A stretch of DNA of 7,103 nucleotides from Clostridia bacterium (GTDB lineage Bacteria > Bacillota_A > Clostridia > Oscillospirales > Acutalibacteraceae). The stretch spans positions 1 through 7,103 of the forward strand of contig JAFVTJ010000012.1 of the NCBI GenBank assembly GCA_017503305.1, given 5' to 3'. Shown piece by piece: positions 1 through 5,824 of this stretch. Numbering within the stretch: the first letter of the stretch is position 1; each line of letters opens with the position of its first letter. The position numbers were made by a program, and so were the translations under genes. The notes under the pieces were generated by a model. That model searched no databases and was not told the origin of the DNA. It saw nothing but the letters and a program-made list of their open reading frames with translations.

Positions 1-536
1 AAACGGTCATAAGTTTCGTTTTCAATAACGCTCTTAATGTGAGTAAGACCGCTTACTTCTCTGCCCTGTCTAATTTCGTAAATTTGCTGTTCGGCATTAT
101 CAATAAGCTTGCCAGAATCTTCGGTGTTTTCGTTAATATCCTTAATGATATTTTGTGCCGCATTCAAAAGTGCTCTTGCATAGTAACGCTCACGAATGAT
201 AGCAACGTAGGTTAAAACGTTTGCGGCCGAAGGCACGGTTTGTACAAGCTGTGTTAAATACGCCTTACCACCGGCTTCATCGTAAATACCGTTTTTCTTT
301 AATTTTTCAAGCAAAGAAACAAAGTCAATGGTTTGACTAAGCTCGTACATGCTTGACATAACCGAATAAATTTCTTTGTGCTGTGGAATATAAAAATATT
401 CGGTTTTCATTTGAACGGCAATTTCGTTTAAACAATTAGGTTCTATAATAATTGAACCTAAAACTGCCTGCTCGGCCTCAACCGAGTACGGCAAACGCAC
501 GCCGTCGAGATTATAGATAAGTTTATCGTCACTCAT
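1..536 (-). CDS. dnaB: Replicative DNA helicase DnaB, N-terminal 178 residues (cut by window edge)
   Basis: DnaB is the hexameric ring helicase that unwinds DNA at the replication fork and binds primase (called DnaC in Bacillus). I translated this region by hand. It begins MSDDKLIYNL, and the helicase N-terminal domain spans about residues 15-120, with the hallmark LPYSVEAEQAVLGSIIIEPN at 15-34. Further family-like stretches are QTVPSAANVLTYVAIIRERY (99-118) and the helical linker up to about 178. The RecA-like ATPase domain with its Walker motifs lies outside the window, so the gene is partial by truncation, not broken. The ATG at 534-536 lies 4 bases after the rplI stop, which is followed by a second in-frame TAA (TAATAA). 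The ribosome binding site is weak: AAAGG is 15 bases away and GGA 8 bases away, so translation may depend on coupling to rplI. The rplI-dnaB order is widely conserved in Firmicutes, which supports the call. Confidence 0.95.
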   Translation of the reverse strand, partial: MSDDKLIYNLDGVRLPYSVEAEQAVLGSIIIEPNCLNEIAVQMKTEYFYIPQHKEIYSVMSSMYELSQTIDFVSLLEKLKKNGIYDEAGGKAYLTQLVQTVPSAANVLTYVAIIRERYYARALLNAAQNIIKDINENTEDSGKLIDNAEQQIYEIRQGREVSGLTHIKSVIENETYDR

Positions 537-540
537 TTTA

Positions 541-981
541 TTATTCCGTAACCTTTACTGTTAATTTTGCGGTAATTCCGGGATAAAGCTTAATTTCAGC
601 AGTGTATTCGCCAAAGTTTTTAATATCGGCAACACTCATTTTTTTACGATCAATTTCAACACCGAGGCTTTTTTTAATTTCGGCTGCAATTTCCTTAGAA
701 GTAACCGAACCAAAAAGCTTGCCGTTAGAACCCGCTTTTGCCGAAATGGTAACAGTTTTGCCATTTAAAGCCTTTGCGGTAGCGTTAGCAGCGTTAATTT
801 CTTCCTGCTTGTGATGAGCAGCAGCCGCTTCCCTATTTTTAAACTCGTTCATAGCGGTATTATCAGCCTCAACAGCTAATTTTTTAGGAAATAAAAAGTT
901 TCTTGCATATCCGTCAGAAACGTTGCAAAGCTCGCCTTTTTTGCCGTGACCTTTAACGTCTTGTAATAAAATAACCTTCAT
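541..981 (-). CDS. rplI: 50S ribosomal protein L9
   Basis: L9 binds 23S rRNA near the L1 stalk and extends from the large subunit; it helps maintain reading frame. The 146-residue length is normal for the family (about 148). The N-terminal rRNA-binding domain shows [17 protein letters not shown] followed by the family signature around [17 protein letters not shown] (20-36). A charged, Ala-rich connecting helix runs from about 41 to 75, and the C-terminal domain contains GKLFGSVT (87-94). The ATG at 979-981 is preceded by GGAGG at 990-994 with 8-base spacing. This site lies inside the last codons of the upstream rnj gene, whose stop is 3 bases before this start. No terminator separates rnj, rplI and dnaB, so they are probably co-transcribed. 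Confidence 0.98.
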   Translation of the reverse strand: MKVILLQDVKGHGKKGELCNVSDGYARNFLFPKKLAVEADNTAMNEFKNREAAAAHHKQEEINAANATAKALNGKTVTISAKAGSNGKLFGSVTSKEIAAEIKKSLGVEIDRKKMSVADIKNFGEYTAEIKLYPGITAKLTVKVTE

Positions 982-984
982 TTT

Positions 985-2787
985 TTAAACCTCCATAATT
1001 ATGGGTAATACCATTGGACTGCGCTTTGTCCTTGTGAACAAGAAGCGAGAAACGCCATCCTTAATTTTTGTTTTAATAGTGTTCCAATCGCGAATGTTGT
1101 TAATGTAACAACGCTCTAAAATATCGCACACAACGTCGTTGATTTCGTTCATAAGGTCTTCGGATTCCTTAACGTAAACAAAGCCACGTGAAAGAATATC
1201 CGGTCCCGAAACAACCTCTCGCGAAACGCTGTCAATAGAAACTGCAACAACAATTATGCCATTGTCAGATAAATGCTTGCGGTCGCGAAGAACAATGCTT
1301 CCAACGTCACCAACGCCGAGGCCGTCAACAAACACACGACCTGCGGTTACGTTTTCATTCCACTTAATCTCTTTTTTAGTTAGCTCAATAACCGCGCCGT
1401 TTGCACCGATTACAATATTTTTTGATGGAATGCCCATATCCACAGCCAGAGCTTGATGCTTCATTAAATGCTTTTGTTCGCCGTGTAGCGGGATAAAGTA
1501 TTTAGGCTTAGTAATGCTCATCAAAAGCTTTAATTCTTCCGCACAAGCGTGTCCCGAAACGTGAACGTCGTACATACGCTCATAAACAACTTCGGCACCG
1601 CGCTTCATAAGCTCGTTAATAACCTTATCAACAAACTTTTCGTTGCCAGGGATTGGCGTTGCCGAAATAATTATCATATCCCCCGGCATAATAGCAACCT
1701 GACGGTGATCCGAAAAAGCCATACGGTGCAAAGCCGAAAGCGGCTCGCCCTGACTACCGGTAGTTATAATAACAACCTTATCGGGTGTGTAATTCTTAAT
1801 AGCCTCAATTTCAATTAAAACGTTTTGCGGCACCTTTAAATATCCCAATTCAGATGCAACGTTAACAACGTTTAGCATGCTTCTGCCCGAAATAGCCACC
1901 TTGCGTTCACATCTGACCGCTTCGTCAATGATTTGTTGAATGCGGTGAATATTGGAAGAAAAGGTCGCAACAATTATTCTTCGGCCATCGGCTTTTTTAA
2001 ATAAGTTTGAAAAAGAGCCACCAACCAAACGCTCGGAAGATGTGTAACCGGGACGTTCGGCGTTTGTAGAATCGGCCAAAAGAGCTAAAACACCCTTTTT
2101 GCCAAGCTCGGCAAAGCGGCCAATATCAATTACGTAATCATCAATGGGTGTTGTATCAATCTTAAAGTCGCCTGTGTGCACAACGGTACCCGCATCGCAC
2201 TTAATAGCGAAAGCCACCGCATCAGGTATTGAGTGATTAACGTGAATAAACTCAACACTAAATTTTCCAAAGTTCAAAACCTGACCGGGCGAAACTGTAT
2301 TTAAGTTTGCACTTGCTAAAAGCTTGTGTTCCTTAAGTTTGCCCTCAATCAAGCCTATAGTAAGGCGTGTAGCATATATCGGCAAATTAAAATCGCGCAA
2401 AAGGTAAGGAATCGCACCAATGTGGTCTTCGTGTCCGTGTGTCACAACCAAGCCTTTAATTTTGTCCTTATTTTCTAAAACGTATGAAAAATCAGGAATA
2501 ACAATGTCAATACCCGGCATATCGTCATCGGGAAAGGCCATACCGCAGTCAACAAGTAACATTTCGCCTTCATACTCGTAAAGGGTAATATTTTTACCGA
2601 TTTCGCCAAGGCCGCCAAGCGGAATAATCTTTAACGGACTTTGGGGAGCTTTCGGTTTTTTGGATGTTGTATTTTTTGTTTTAAAGTTTTTTGTTTTGTT
2701 TTGATGAGCTTTTGTTTTTGTGTTTTTCTTTATATATTTTTTCGCATTATTTTTTTTAACGTCTTTTTTCACGTTTTTTTCGCTCAT
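985..2787 (-). CDS. rnj: Ribonuclease J (metallo-beta-lactamase/beta-CASP nuclease) with Lys-rich N-terminal extension
   Basis: RNase J is the zinc-dependent 5'-to-3' exonuclease and endonuclease that matures and degrades RNA in Firmicutes and many other bacteria. The core runs from about residue 52 (PLKIIPLGGLGEIGKN) to the end. Visible metal-site residues are H117, H119, D121 and H122 in THGHEDHIGA, then H185 (VNHSIPD), D207 (HTGDFK) and H435 (PLHGE). The beta-CASP part shows TFSSNIHR (275-282), TTGSQGEP (342-349) and SGHA (411-414). A C-terminal domain follows, from about 480 to 600. The length of 600 exceeds the roughly 555 of Bacillus RNase J1 because of a low-complexity tail with 18 Lys in the first 48 residues. 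The ATG at 2785-2787 has GGAGG at 2794-2798 with 6-base spacing. One rnj gene is visible, so J1 versus J2 cannot be decided here. The last codons (M-E-V) double as the rplI ribosome binding site. Confidence 0.96.
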   Translation of the reverse strand: MSEKNVKKDVKKNNAKKYIKKNTKTKAHQNKTKNFKTKNTTSKKPKAPQSPLKIIPLGGLGEIGKNITLYEYEGEMLLVDCGMAFPDDDMPGIDIVIPDFSYVLENKDKIKGLVVTHGHEDHIGAIPYLLRDFNLPIYATRLTIGLIEGKLKEHKLLASANLNTVSPGQVLNFGKFSVEFIHVNHSIPDAVAFAIKCDAGTVVHTGDFKIDTTPIDDYVIDIGRFAELGKKGVLALLADSTNAERPGYTSSERLVGGSFSNLFKKADGRRIIVATFSSNIHRIQQIIDEAVRCERKVAISGRSMLNVVNVASELGYLKVPQNVLIEIEAIKNYTPDKVVIITTGSQGEPLSALHRMAFSDHRQVAIMPGDMIIISATPIPGNEKFVDKVINELMKRGAEVVYERMYDVHVSGHACAEELKLLMSITKPKYFIPLHGEQKHLMKHQALAVDMGIPSKNIVIGANGAVIELTKKEIKWNENVTAGRVFVDGLGVGDVGSIVLRDRKHLSDNGIIVVAVSIDSVSREVVSGPDILSRGFVYVKESEDLMNEINDVVCDILERCYINNIRDWNTIKTKIKDGVSRFLFTRTKRSPMVLPIIMEV

Positions 2788-2867
2788 ATATTTCCTCCGT
2801 TTAAAATTTATGTAAATGCTAAATCTAAAATTTAGGCAAAATTTCCCTTATAAATATATCTTATAAT

Positions 2868-2896
2868 ATTCTACTATTTTTTCTAGCAAAAATCAA
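2868..2896 (-). promoter_or_regulatory. Putative sigma-A promoter for rnj-rplI-dnaB
   Basis: On the minus strand TTGATT (2891-2896) is separated by exactly 17 bases from TAGAAT (2868-2873). They match the sigma-A -35 and -10 consensus at 4 of 6 and 5 of 6 positions. The predicted transcription start is near 2861, giving a leader of about 70 bases. The region is extremely AT-rich, so chance matches are likely and other start sites are possible. The leader holds one small AT-rich inverted repeat, CTAAAT/ATTTAG (2819-2824 and 2830-2835), and no riboswitch that I recognise. Confidence 0.5.
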
Positions 2897-2945
2897 GTAA
2901 ATTATATATTTATTATAGACAAATATAATTTCTTCTAAACAATAG

Positions 2946-2977
2946 TAAAACCGCAAGGCAAAAAGCTTGCGGTTTTA
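2946..2977 (-). terminator. Hairpin terminator after birA
   Basis: A perfect 12-bp inverted repeat (2946-2957 with 2966-2977; arm CTTGCGGTTTTA on one side) encloses an 8-base loop. It starts one base after the birA stop codon. Read on the minus strand, the T-run is mostly inside the stem (GGTTTTA) and the following bases are only T-rich (CTATTGTTT), so termination efficiency is uncertain. It separates the birA operon from rnj, which has its own candidate promoter about 50 bases further on. Confidence 0.75.
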
Positions 2978-2978
2978 A

Positions 2979-3743
2979 TCATTTTTTAAGTATTACCTCA
3001 CCCGAAGATAAGGTTTTTAGGGATTTGTCAGGCAGTTCTACCACCAATCGACAGTTGTCATCAATCCAAACCGCCTTAGCAGTTAAAGTTTGATTATTAT
3101 TTAACACTAAAACTTCCTTGCCTAAAACAAAATTTTGTCTGCGATATTTTTCCAAAAAAGTTTTATTATCAATTTGTGCGTAAAAATTATAAAAATTGTT
3201 GATTAAAGCGCTTACAAATTGTGAGAAAATTTCCGTGTTCTCTTCTTCAAAAACGGCGGTTGCAATATCGCAAATTTCATCATTAAAACCGCCCTTTGGT
3301 TTTATTAGATTTACCCCAATACCAACAATTAAATATGCGGTTTTTCCTGCCGAATCAATTGAAGATTCGCACAAAATTCCGGCAACTTTTTTATCTTCAA
3401 GGTAGACGTCGTTTACCCATTTGATTTGGGGCGTTTTTCCGCTTATTTGAGCAATCGTTTCACTAACAGCGACCGCAGTTAAGGGTGTAATTAAGGTGGC
3501 GTCAAACGCCCTAAAATCAGGCTTTAAGAGTATGCTTAAATAAAGGCCGCCCTCTTTTGAAATAAAAGTTCTACCCTTTGTTCCCTTGCCCTTTGTTTGA
3601 CTTTTAGCAATAACAATCGTGCCGTCTTTAGCACCGTTTAATGCTAGTTTTTTTAAGTAATCATTGGTTGAGGTAACGCTATCAAGCAGAACAATGTCAG
3701 TAATATCAAATTCTAAATTGCTTAAAATTTCTTCCTTTTTCAA
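2979..3743 (-). CDS. birA: Biotin--[acetyl-CoA-carboxylase] ligase, monofunctional (no DNA-binding domain)
   Basis: Biotin-protein ligase makes biotinyl-AMP from biotin and ATP and transfers biotin to a lysine of biotin-dependent carboxylases in the cytoplasm. The catalytic domain starts almost at once: TSTNDYLK (24-31), the nucleotide/biotin loop KGKGTKGRTF (51-60, cf. GRGRRGR in E. coli), KWVND (108-112, usually KWPND), KKVAGILCE (118-126) and GIGVN (141-145). A small C-terminal beta domain spans about 205-254. At 254 residues it lacks the N-terminal winged helix of bifunctional BirA, so it should not itself act as the biotin repressor. The start is TTG (3741-3743), preceded by AAGGA at 3753-3757 with 9-base spacing; no ATG or GTG lies nearby downstream. 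It is the last gene of a four-gene operon, 12 bases after the membrane-protein stop, and a hairpin follows its own stop. Confidence 0.93.
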   Translation of the reverse strand: MKKEEILSNLEFDITDIVLLDSVTSTNDYLKKLALNGAKDGTIVIAKSQTKGKGTKGRTFISKEGGLYLSILLKPDFRAFDATLITPLTAVAVSETIAQISGKTPQIKWVNDVYLEDKKVAGILCESSIDSAGKTAYLIVGIGVNLIKPKGGFNDEICDIATAVFEEENTEIFSQFVSALINNFYNFYAQIDNKTFLEKYRRQNFVLGKEVLVLNNNQTLTAKAVWIDDNCRLVVELPDKSLKTLSSGEVILKK

Positions 3744-3755
3744 TTTAAACTTTCC

Positions 3756-4280
3756 TTATAAGAATTTTGAAACCTTTGAGTGAAATTTTTGAAGATAGGT
3801 CACTGCCATTTTCGAAATAACAATATCGTAAAGGACAAACACAACGTTTGCTAAAAGAAGCAAAATTAAGGTGCCGTATTTTTGAAGATTGCCAAAATCG
3901 TCAAGCGGCAGCATAAACAATTTTGTTAAAACAAAATAAGCTAAGAGCACCATAGCATTGAAAAGCGCAAGTTTTAACGGCCATTCAATAAGAGTTTTGT
4001 CGATTTTTTCAATCGAAGCCTTCATTATTGGATAAAAGCCAAAAAACAAAATAAATAAAATTTTACTTTCGGTTTCGGCAAATAAAAAGACTAAAAACGA
4101 CGAGGTTAAATATGAGAAAAAGGCCCATTTTGTGCCAAGTTCAATGAGTATAATCATCATAACAAGGCTCGAAAACGCAGGCACCGCATAAGTAAAATAA
4201 GGAAAAAATGACAAAAGCATTATAACGGTGCATAAAGCCGATAAAATGGCGCAAAAGGTTATTTTTTTGGTGTGTTTCAT
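3756..4280 (-). CDS. Conserved six-helix membrane protein, S-component-like, function unknown
   Basis: This is an integral membrane protein of 174 residues from the start chosen here. Hydrophobic stretches lie near residues 7-28, 33-49, 52-69, 73-88, 104-123 and 135-157, so about six helices. Arg is absent and Lys is scattered in the loops. The opening (ITFCAILSALCTVIMLL) and the overall size and helix count resemble substrate-binding S components of ECF vitamin transporters, but I see no family-specific motif and it is not obviously BioY. The ATG at 4280 is preferred to the GTG at 4289. AAGGTG (4287-4292) then sits 6 bases upstream, and the A of the ATG is shared with the stop of the J-domain gene (TGATG), a classic coupling arrangement. 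It lies between the J-domain gene and birA, which could suggest a vitamin or biotin role, but this is inference from position only. Confidence 0.8.
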   Translation of the reverse strand: MKHTKKITFCAILSALCTVIMLLSFFPYFTYAVPAFSSLVMMIILIELGTKWAFFSYLTSSFLVFLFAETESKILFILFFGFYPIMKASIEKIDKTLIEWPLKLALFNAMVLLAYFVLTKLFMLPLDDFGNLQKYGTLILLLLANVVFVLYDIVISKMAVTYLQKFHSKVSKFL

Positions 4281-4882
4281 CAGCAACACCTTAATAAATC
4301 ACAACCAACACACTCGCAACAAGTATCGGCGCACCAAAGACCCAAACACATATCACACGCATCACAATTGTTGCCGCCCGAATAGGTGCGATAAGGGTTA
4401 TTTTGGTGGCGTGAAGCCTGTTTTTGCGCGTTTGCAACGGCGTTGCGATATTCCATATTTGAAGGGTCCATGCGCGAAGCAGTTGTAAAGCTTGTGAAGG
4501 CTTGGTCAAACCAGCCGCGTCTATAGAGAACTGTTCCATTAAGAAAATACCACTCAGCATTTCTTAGGTGCGGCGGAATAGTATCCAACAGTTCGAGCGC
4601 TTCTTCAATTTTACCTTGCTTTATCAAATCGCGCACTTCCGGAAAATCTGTAGCGGTAGTTTCGCTACCACCCACGGGGTTTCCCTTCCTGCCGCGGCGC
4701 ATATTAATAATAGCATCGTAAGCGGCGTTAATTTCCTGCATTTTTTCCTCAGCTAAATCCGAAAGCGGATTGTCGCCATAATTATCGGGATGATATTTTC
4801 TTGCAAGCTTACGGTAAGCTTCTTTAATTTCATCATCAGTGGCGTTGCGGTCAACGCCTAAAATACTATAGGGGTCTTTCAT
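4280..4882 (-). CDS. J-domain (DnaJ-like, class III) protein with TPR-like middle and Cys-rich tail
   Basis: J-domain proteins stimulate the ATPase of DnaK-type Hsp70 chaperones and direct them to particular clients. Residues 3-62 form a J domain with the essential HPD motif at 31-33 and the expected helices around it ([24 protein letters not shown]). There is no Gly/Phe region and no canonical DnaJ zinc finger, so this is not the housekeeping DnaJ. Residues about 79-155 form helix pairs resembling tetratricopeptide repeats ([33 protein letters not shown]). The final 28 residues contain 10 Cys (173, 176, 179, 184, 188, 189, 191, 194, 199, 200), ending in CC, which suggests metal binding or a structural role. 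The ATG at 4880-4882 overlaps the stop of the DUF5685-like gene (ATGA). Its AAGGAG site (4891-4896, spacing 8) is made by Lys-Glu codons of that gene. The client is unknown; the neighbouring protein is the obvious candidate. Confidence 0.9.
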   Translation of the reverse strand: MKDPYSILGVDRNATDDEIKEAYRKLARKYHPDNYGDNPLSDLAEEKMQEINAAYDAIINMRRGRKGNPVGGSETTATDFPEVRDLIKQGKIEEALELLDTIPPHLRNAEWYFLNGTVLYRRGWFDQAFTSFTTASRMDPSNMEYRNAVANAQKQASRHQNNPYRTYSGGNNCDACDMCLGLWCADTCCECVGCDLLRCC

Positions 4883-5709
4883 TTTTCTAACTCCTTTTTT
4901 GCGGTATCTTCCAACCCTAAATAAATTATGTTGCCAAGAATGGTTTTATATTTTTTAATGTCCAAAAGTTCAAATGCTCTTGCAGCTTCATTAATACAAA
5001 AATAAATTTGTGCGCTGATATATTCTTTCACATTTTCAGGTGATTTAAATTTCAGCACGTTATAACTGCCACTTTTAATATCATCTTCCAAATCACAATA
5101 AGCATCTAAAAGATAAATATATCTGCCAAGACAATACCCTAAGCGCTCTAAAACGCGTTTTTGCGAAGGATCTTCACTGCAAAGCATTAAAATTTTAGAA
5201 AGTGCTTTAGCCGTAGGATCGGCAATTTTGTCAATTTCATCACAAGAATCAGCTTCCAAAGCGTTTTGCTCACTTATATACTCATAAACAATATTTTCAA
5301 TATGCGGAAACTTAAGCTTAGCCTTTTTATTTGCAGATTTTAAAAATGGTTTTAAAGCTAAATATAACAGTTTCTTAAAACCTTTTTCATCGGTAATATT
5401 ATCAAGCAATTTATAGTAAGCCATTATCATTGCCGCGGCAGCAGGCATTTGGAAAGAATCAAAATTAGTGCAATATTTACATTTTTTCAAAGGATTAAAG
5501 GTGCATGATTTTTCCTGGAATTTATCGCAACCTTCACTCAAGGACATATTTAAAAGTGTTAAAAAGGTAAAATCATAGTTAAGTGTAAAACGAGAAATTA
5601 TACCATAATTTTTGCCCAAAACCTTGCAAAGAGTACAATAAACACCCTTGTATAATTCGTACTCTTTAATTTTAAGTTCGCCCTTTGAAGCGCGAATATA
5701 CCCAAACAA
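4879..5709 (-). CDS. DUF5685-like helical protein of unknown function
   Basis: I recognise this as resembling the DUF5685 family, recalled rather than searched; no function is established as far as I know. The 276-residue protein begins [18 protein letters not shown] and is predicted to be mainly helical and soluble. An N-terminal cysteine set is visible: C25-T-L-C28, C61, C69 and C77-K-Y-C80, a possible zinc or Fe-S site. Two acidic motifs follow, LLDNITDE (101-108) and [11 protein letters not shown] (200-210), the second continuing into IKSGSYN. Their character and spacing recall metal-binding motifs of squalene/phytoene synthases. The start is TTG (5707-5709), supported by an almost ideal ribosome binding site AAGGAGGTG (5715-5723) 5 bases away and by the MFGY-type N terminus. 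It is the first gene of the operon and overlaps the J-domain gene by 4 bases, so both products are probably made together and may act together. Confidence 0.8.
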   Translation of the reverse strand: MFGYIRASKGELKIKEYELYKGVYCTLCKVLGKNYGIISRFTLNYDFTFLTLLNMSLSEGCDKFQEKSCTFNPLKKCKYCTNFDSFQMPAAAAMIMAYYKLLDNITDEKGFKKLLYLALKPFLKSANKKAKLKFPHIENIVYEYISEQNALEADSCDEIDKIADPTAKALSKILMLCSEDPSQKRVLERLGYCLGRYIYLLDAYCDLEDDIKSGSYNVLKFKSPENVKEYISAQIYFCINEAARAFELLDIKKYKTILGNIIYLGLEDTAKKELEK

Positions 5710-5734
5710 ATTAGCACCTCCTTTATTTTAGAAT

Positions 5735-5740
5735 ATTATA
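5735..5740 (-). promoter_or_regulatory. -10 element of the DUF5685-like/J-domain/membrane protein/birA operon
   Basis: A perfect TATAAT lies on the minus strand 11 bases upstream of the AAGGAGGTG ribosome binding site. The predicted transcript would start near 5728 with a leader of about 20 bases. No acceptable -35 hexamer exists at 16-18 bp: the 17-bp position reads CACACT, and there is no TG extension. The upstream direct repeats occupy that place instead, which suggests activator dependence. No other promoter is apparent for the four genes. Confidence 0.55.
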
Positions 5741-5750
5741 AACTGAATTT

Positions 5751-5781
5751 GGTTAATAGTGTGTTAATAATATGCCGTTAA
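5751..5781 (-). promoter_or_regulatory. TTAAC direct repeats upstream of the operon promoter (Pho-box-like)
   Basis: On the minus strand the hexamers are TTAACG (5776-5781), TTAACA (5762-5767) and TTAACC (5751-5756). The last two form TTAACA-N5-TTAACC with an 11-bp period, matching the Bacillus PhoP consensus TT(A/T/C)ACA-N5-TT(A/T/C)ACA in layout. The third copy is offset by 14 bp, out of phase. The proximal repeat ends 10 bp before the TATAAT. AT-rich DNA makes chance TTAA matches common, so the regulator is unproven. Confidence 0.35.
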
Positions 5782-5782
5782 C

Positions 5783-5818
5783 AAAAATCACCAAATCTCA
5801 AAAGACCCGGTGATTTTT
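5783..5818 (-). terminator. Rho-independent terminator after galM
   Basis: A 10-bp inverted repeat, AAAAATCACC (5783-5792) with GGTGATTTTT (5809-5818), encloses a 16-base loop. It begins 6 bases after the galM stop. On the minus strand it ends in GGTGATTTTT, giving the run of T needed for release, and the plus strand has a T6 run on the other side, so it could work in both directions. It insulates galM from the DUF5685-like operon. Confidence 0.8.
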
Positions 5819-5824
5819 TGAAAA

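Noticed and set aside
602..814. Plus-strand open frame inside rplI
   Set aside because: It is a shadow of rplI on the opposite strand, with no ribosome binding site or recognisable domain.
1256..1818. Two plus-strand open frames inside rnj (1256-1456 and 1549-1818)
   Set aside because: They lie wholly within a well-supported RNase J catalytic region and have no family resemblance.
2641..2835. Plus-strand frame rich in Phe and Cys
   Set aside because: It is the antisense reading of the Lys-rich rnj N terminus, so its composition is an artefact of poly-Lys codons.
2788..2978. A riboswitch or small RNA in the gap between birA and rnj
   Set aside because: Apart from the birA terminator and a candidate promoter, I see only AT-rich sequence with one small weak hairpin.
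3196..3405. Plus-strand open frame inside birA
   Set aside because: It is antisense to conserved biotin ligase motifs and has no independent support.
4281..4289. GTG start at 4289 for the membrane protein
   Set aside because: The AAGGTG binding site overlaps this codon itself, while the ATG at 4280 has correct 6-base spacing and TGATG coupling.
4228..4756. Open frames overlapping the J-domain gene (4228-4488 plus, 4291-4560 minus, 4568-4756 plus)
   Set aside because: The J-domain gene explains this DNA, with HPD and TPR-like features; the others are shadow frames without homology.
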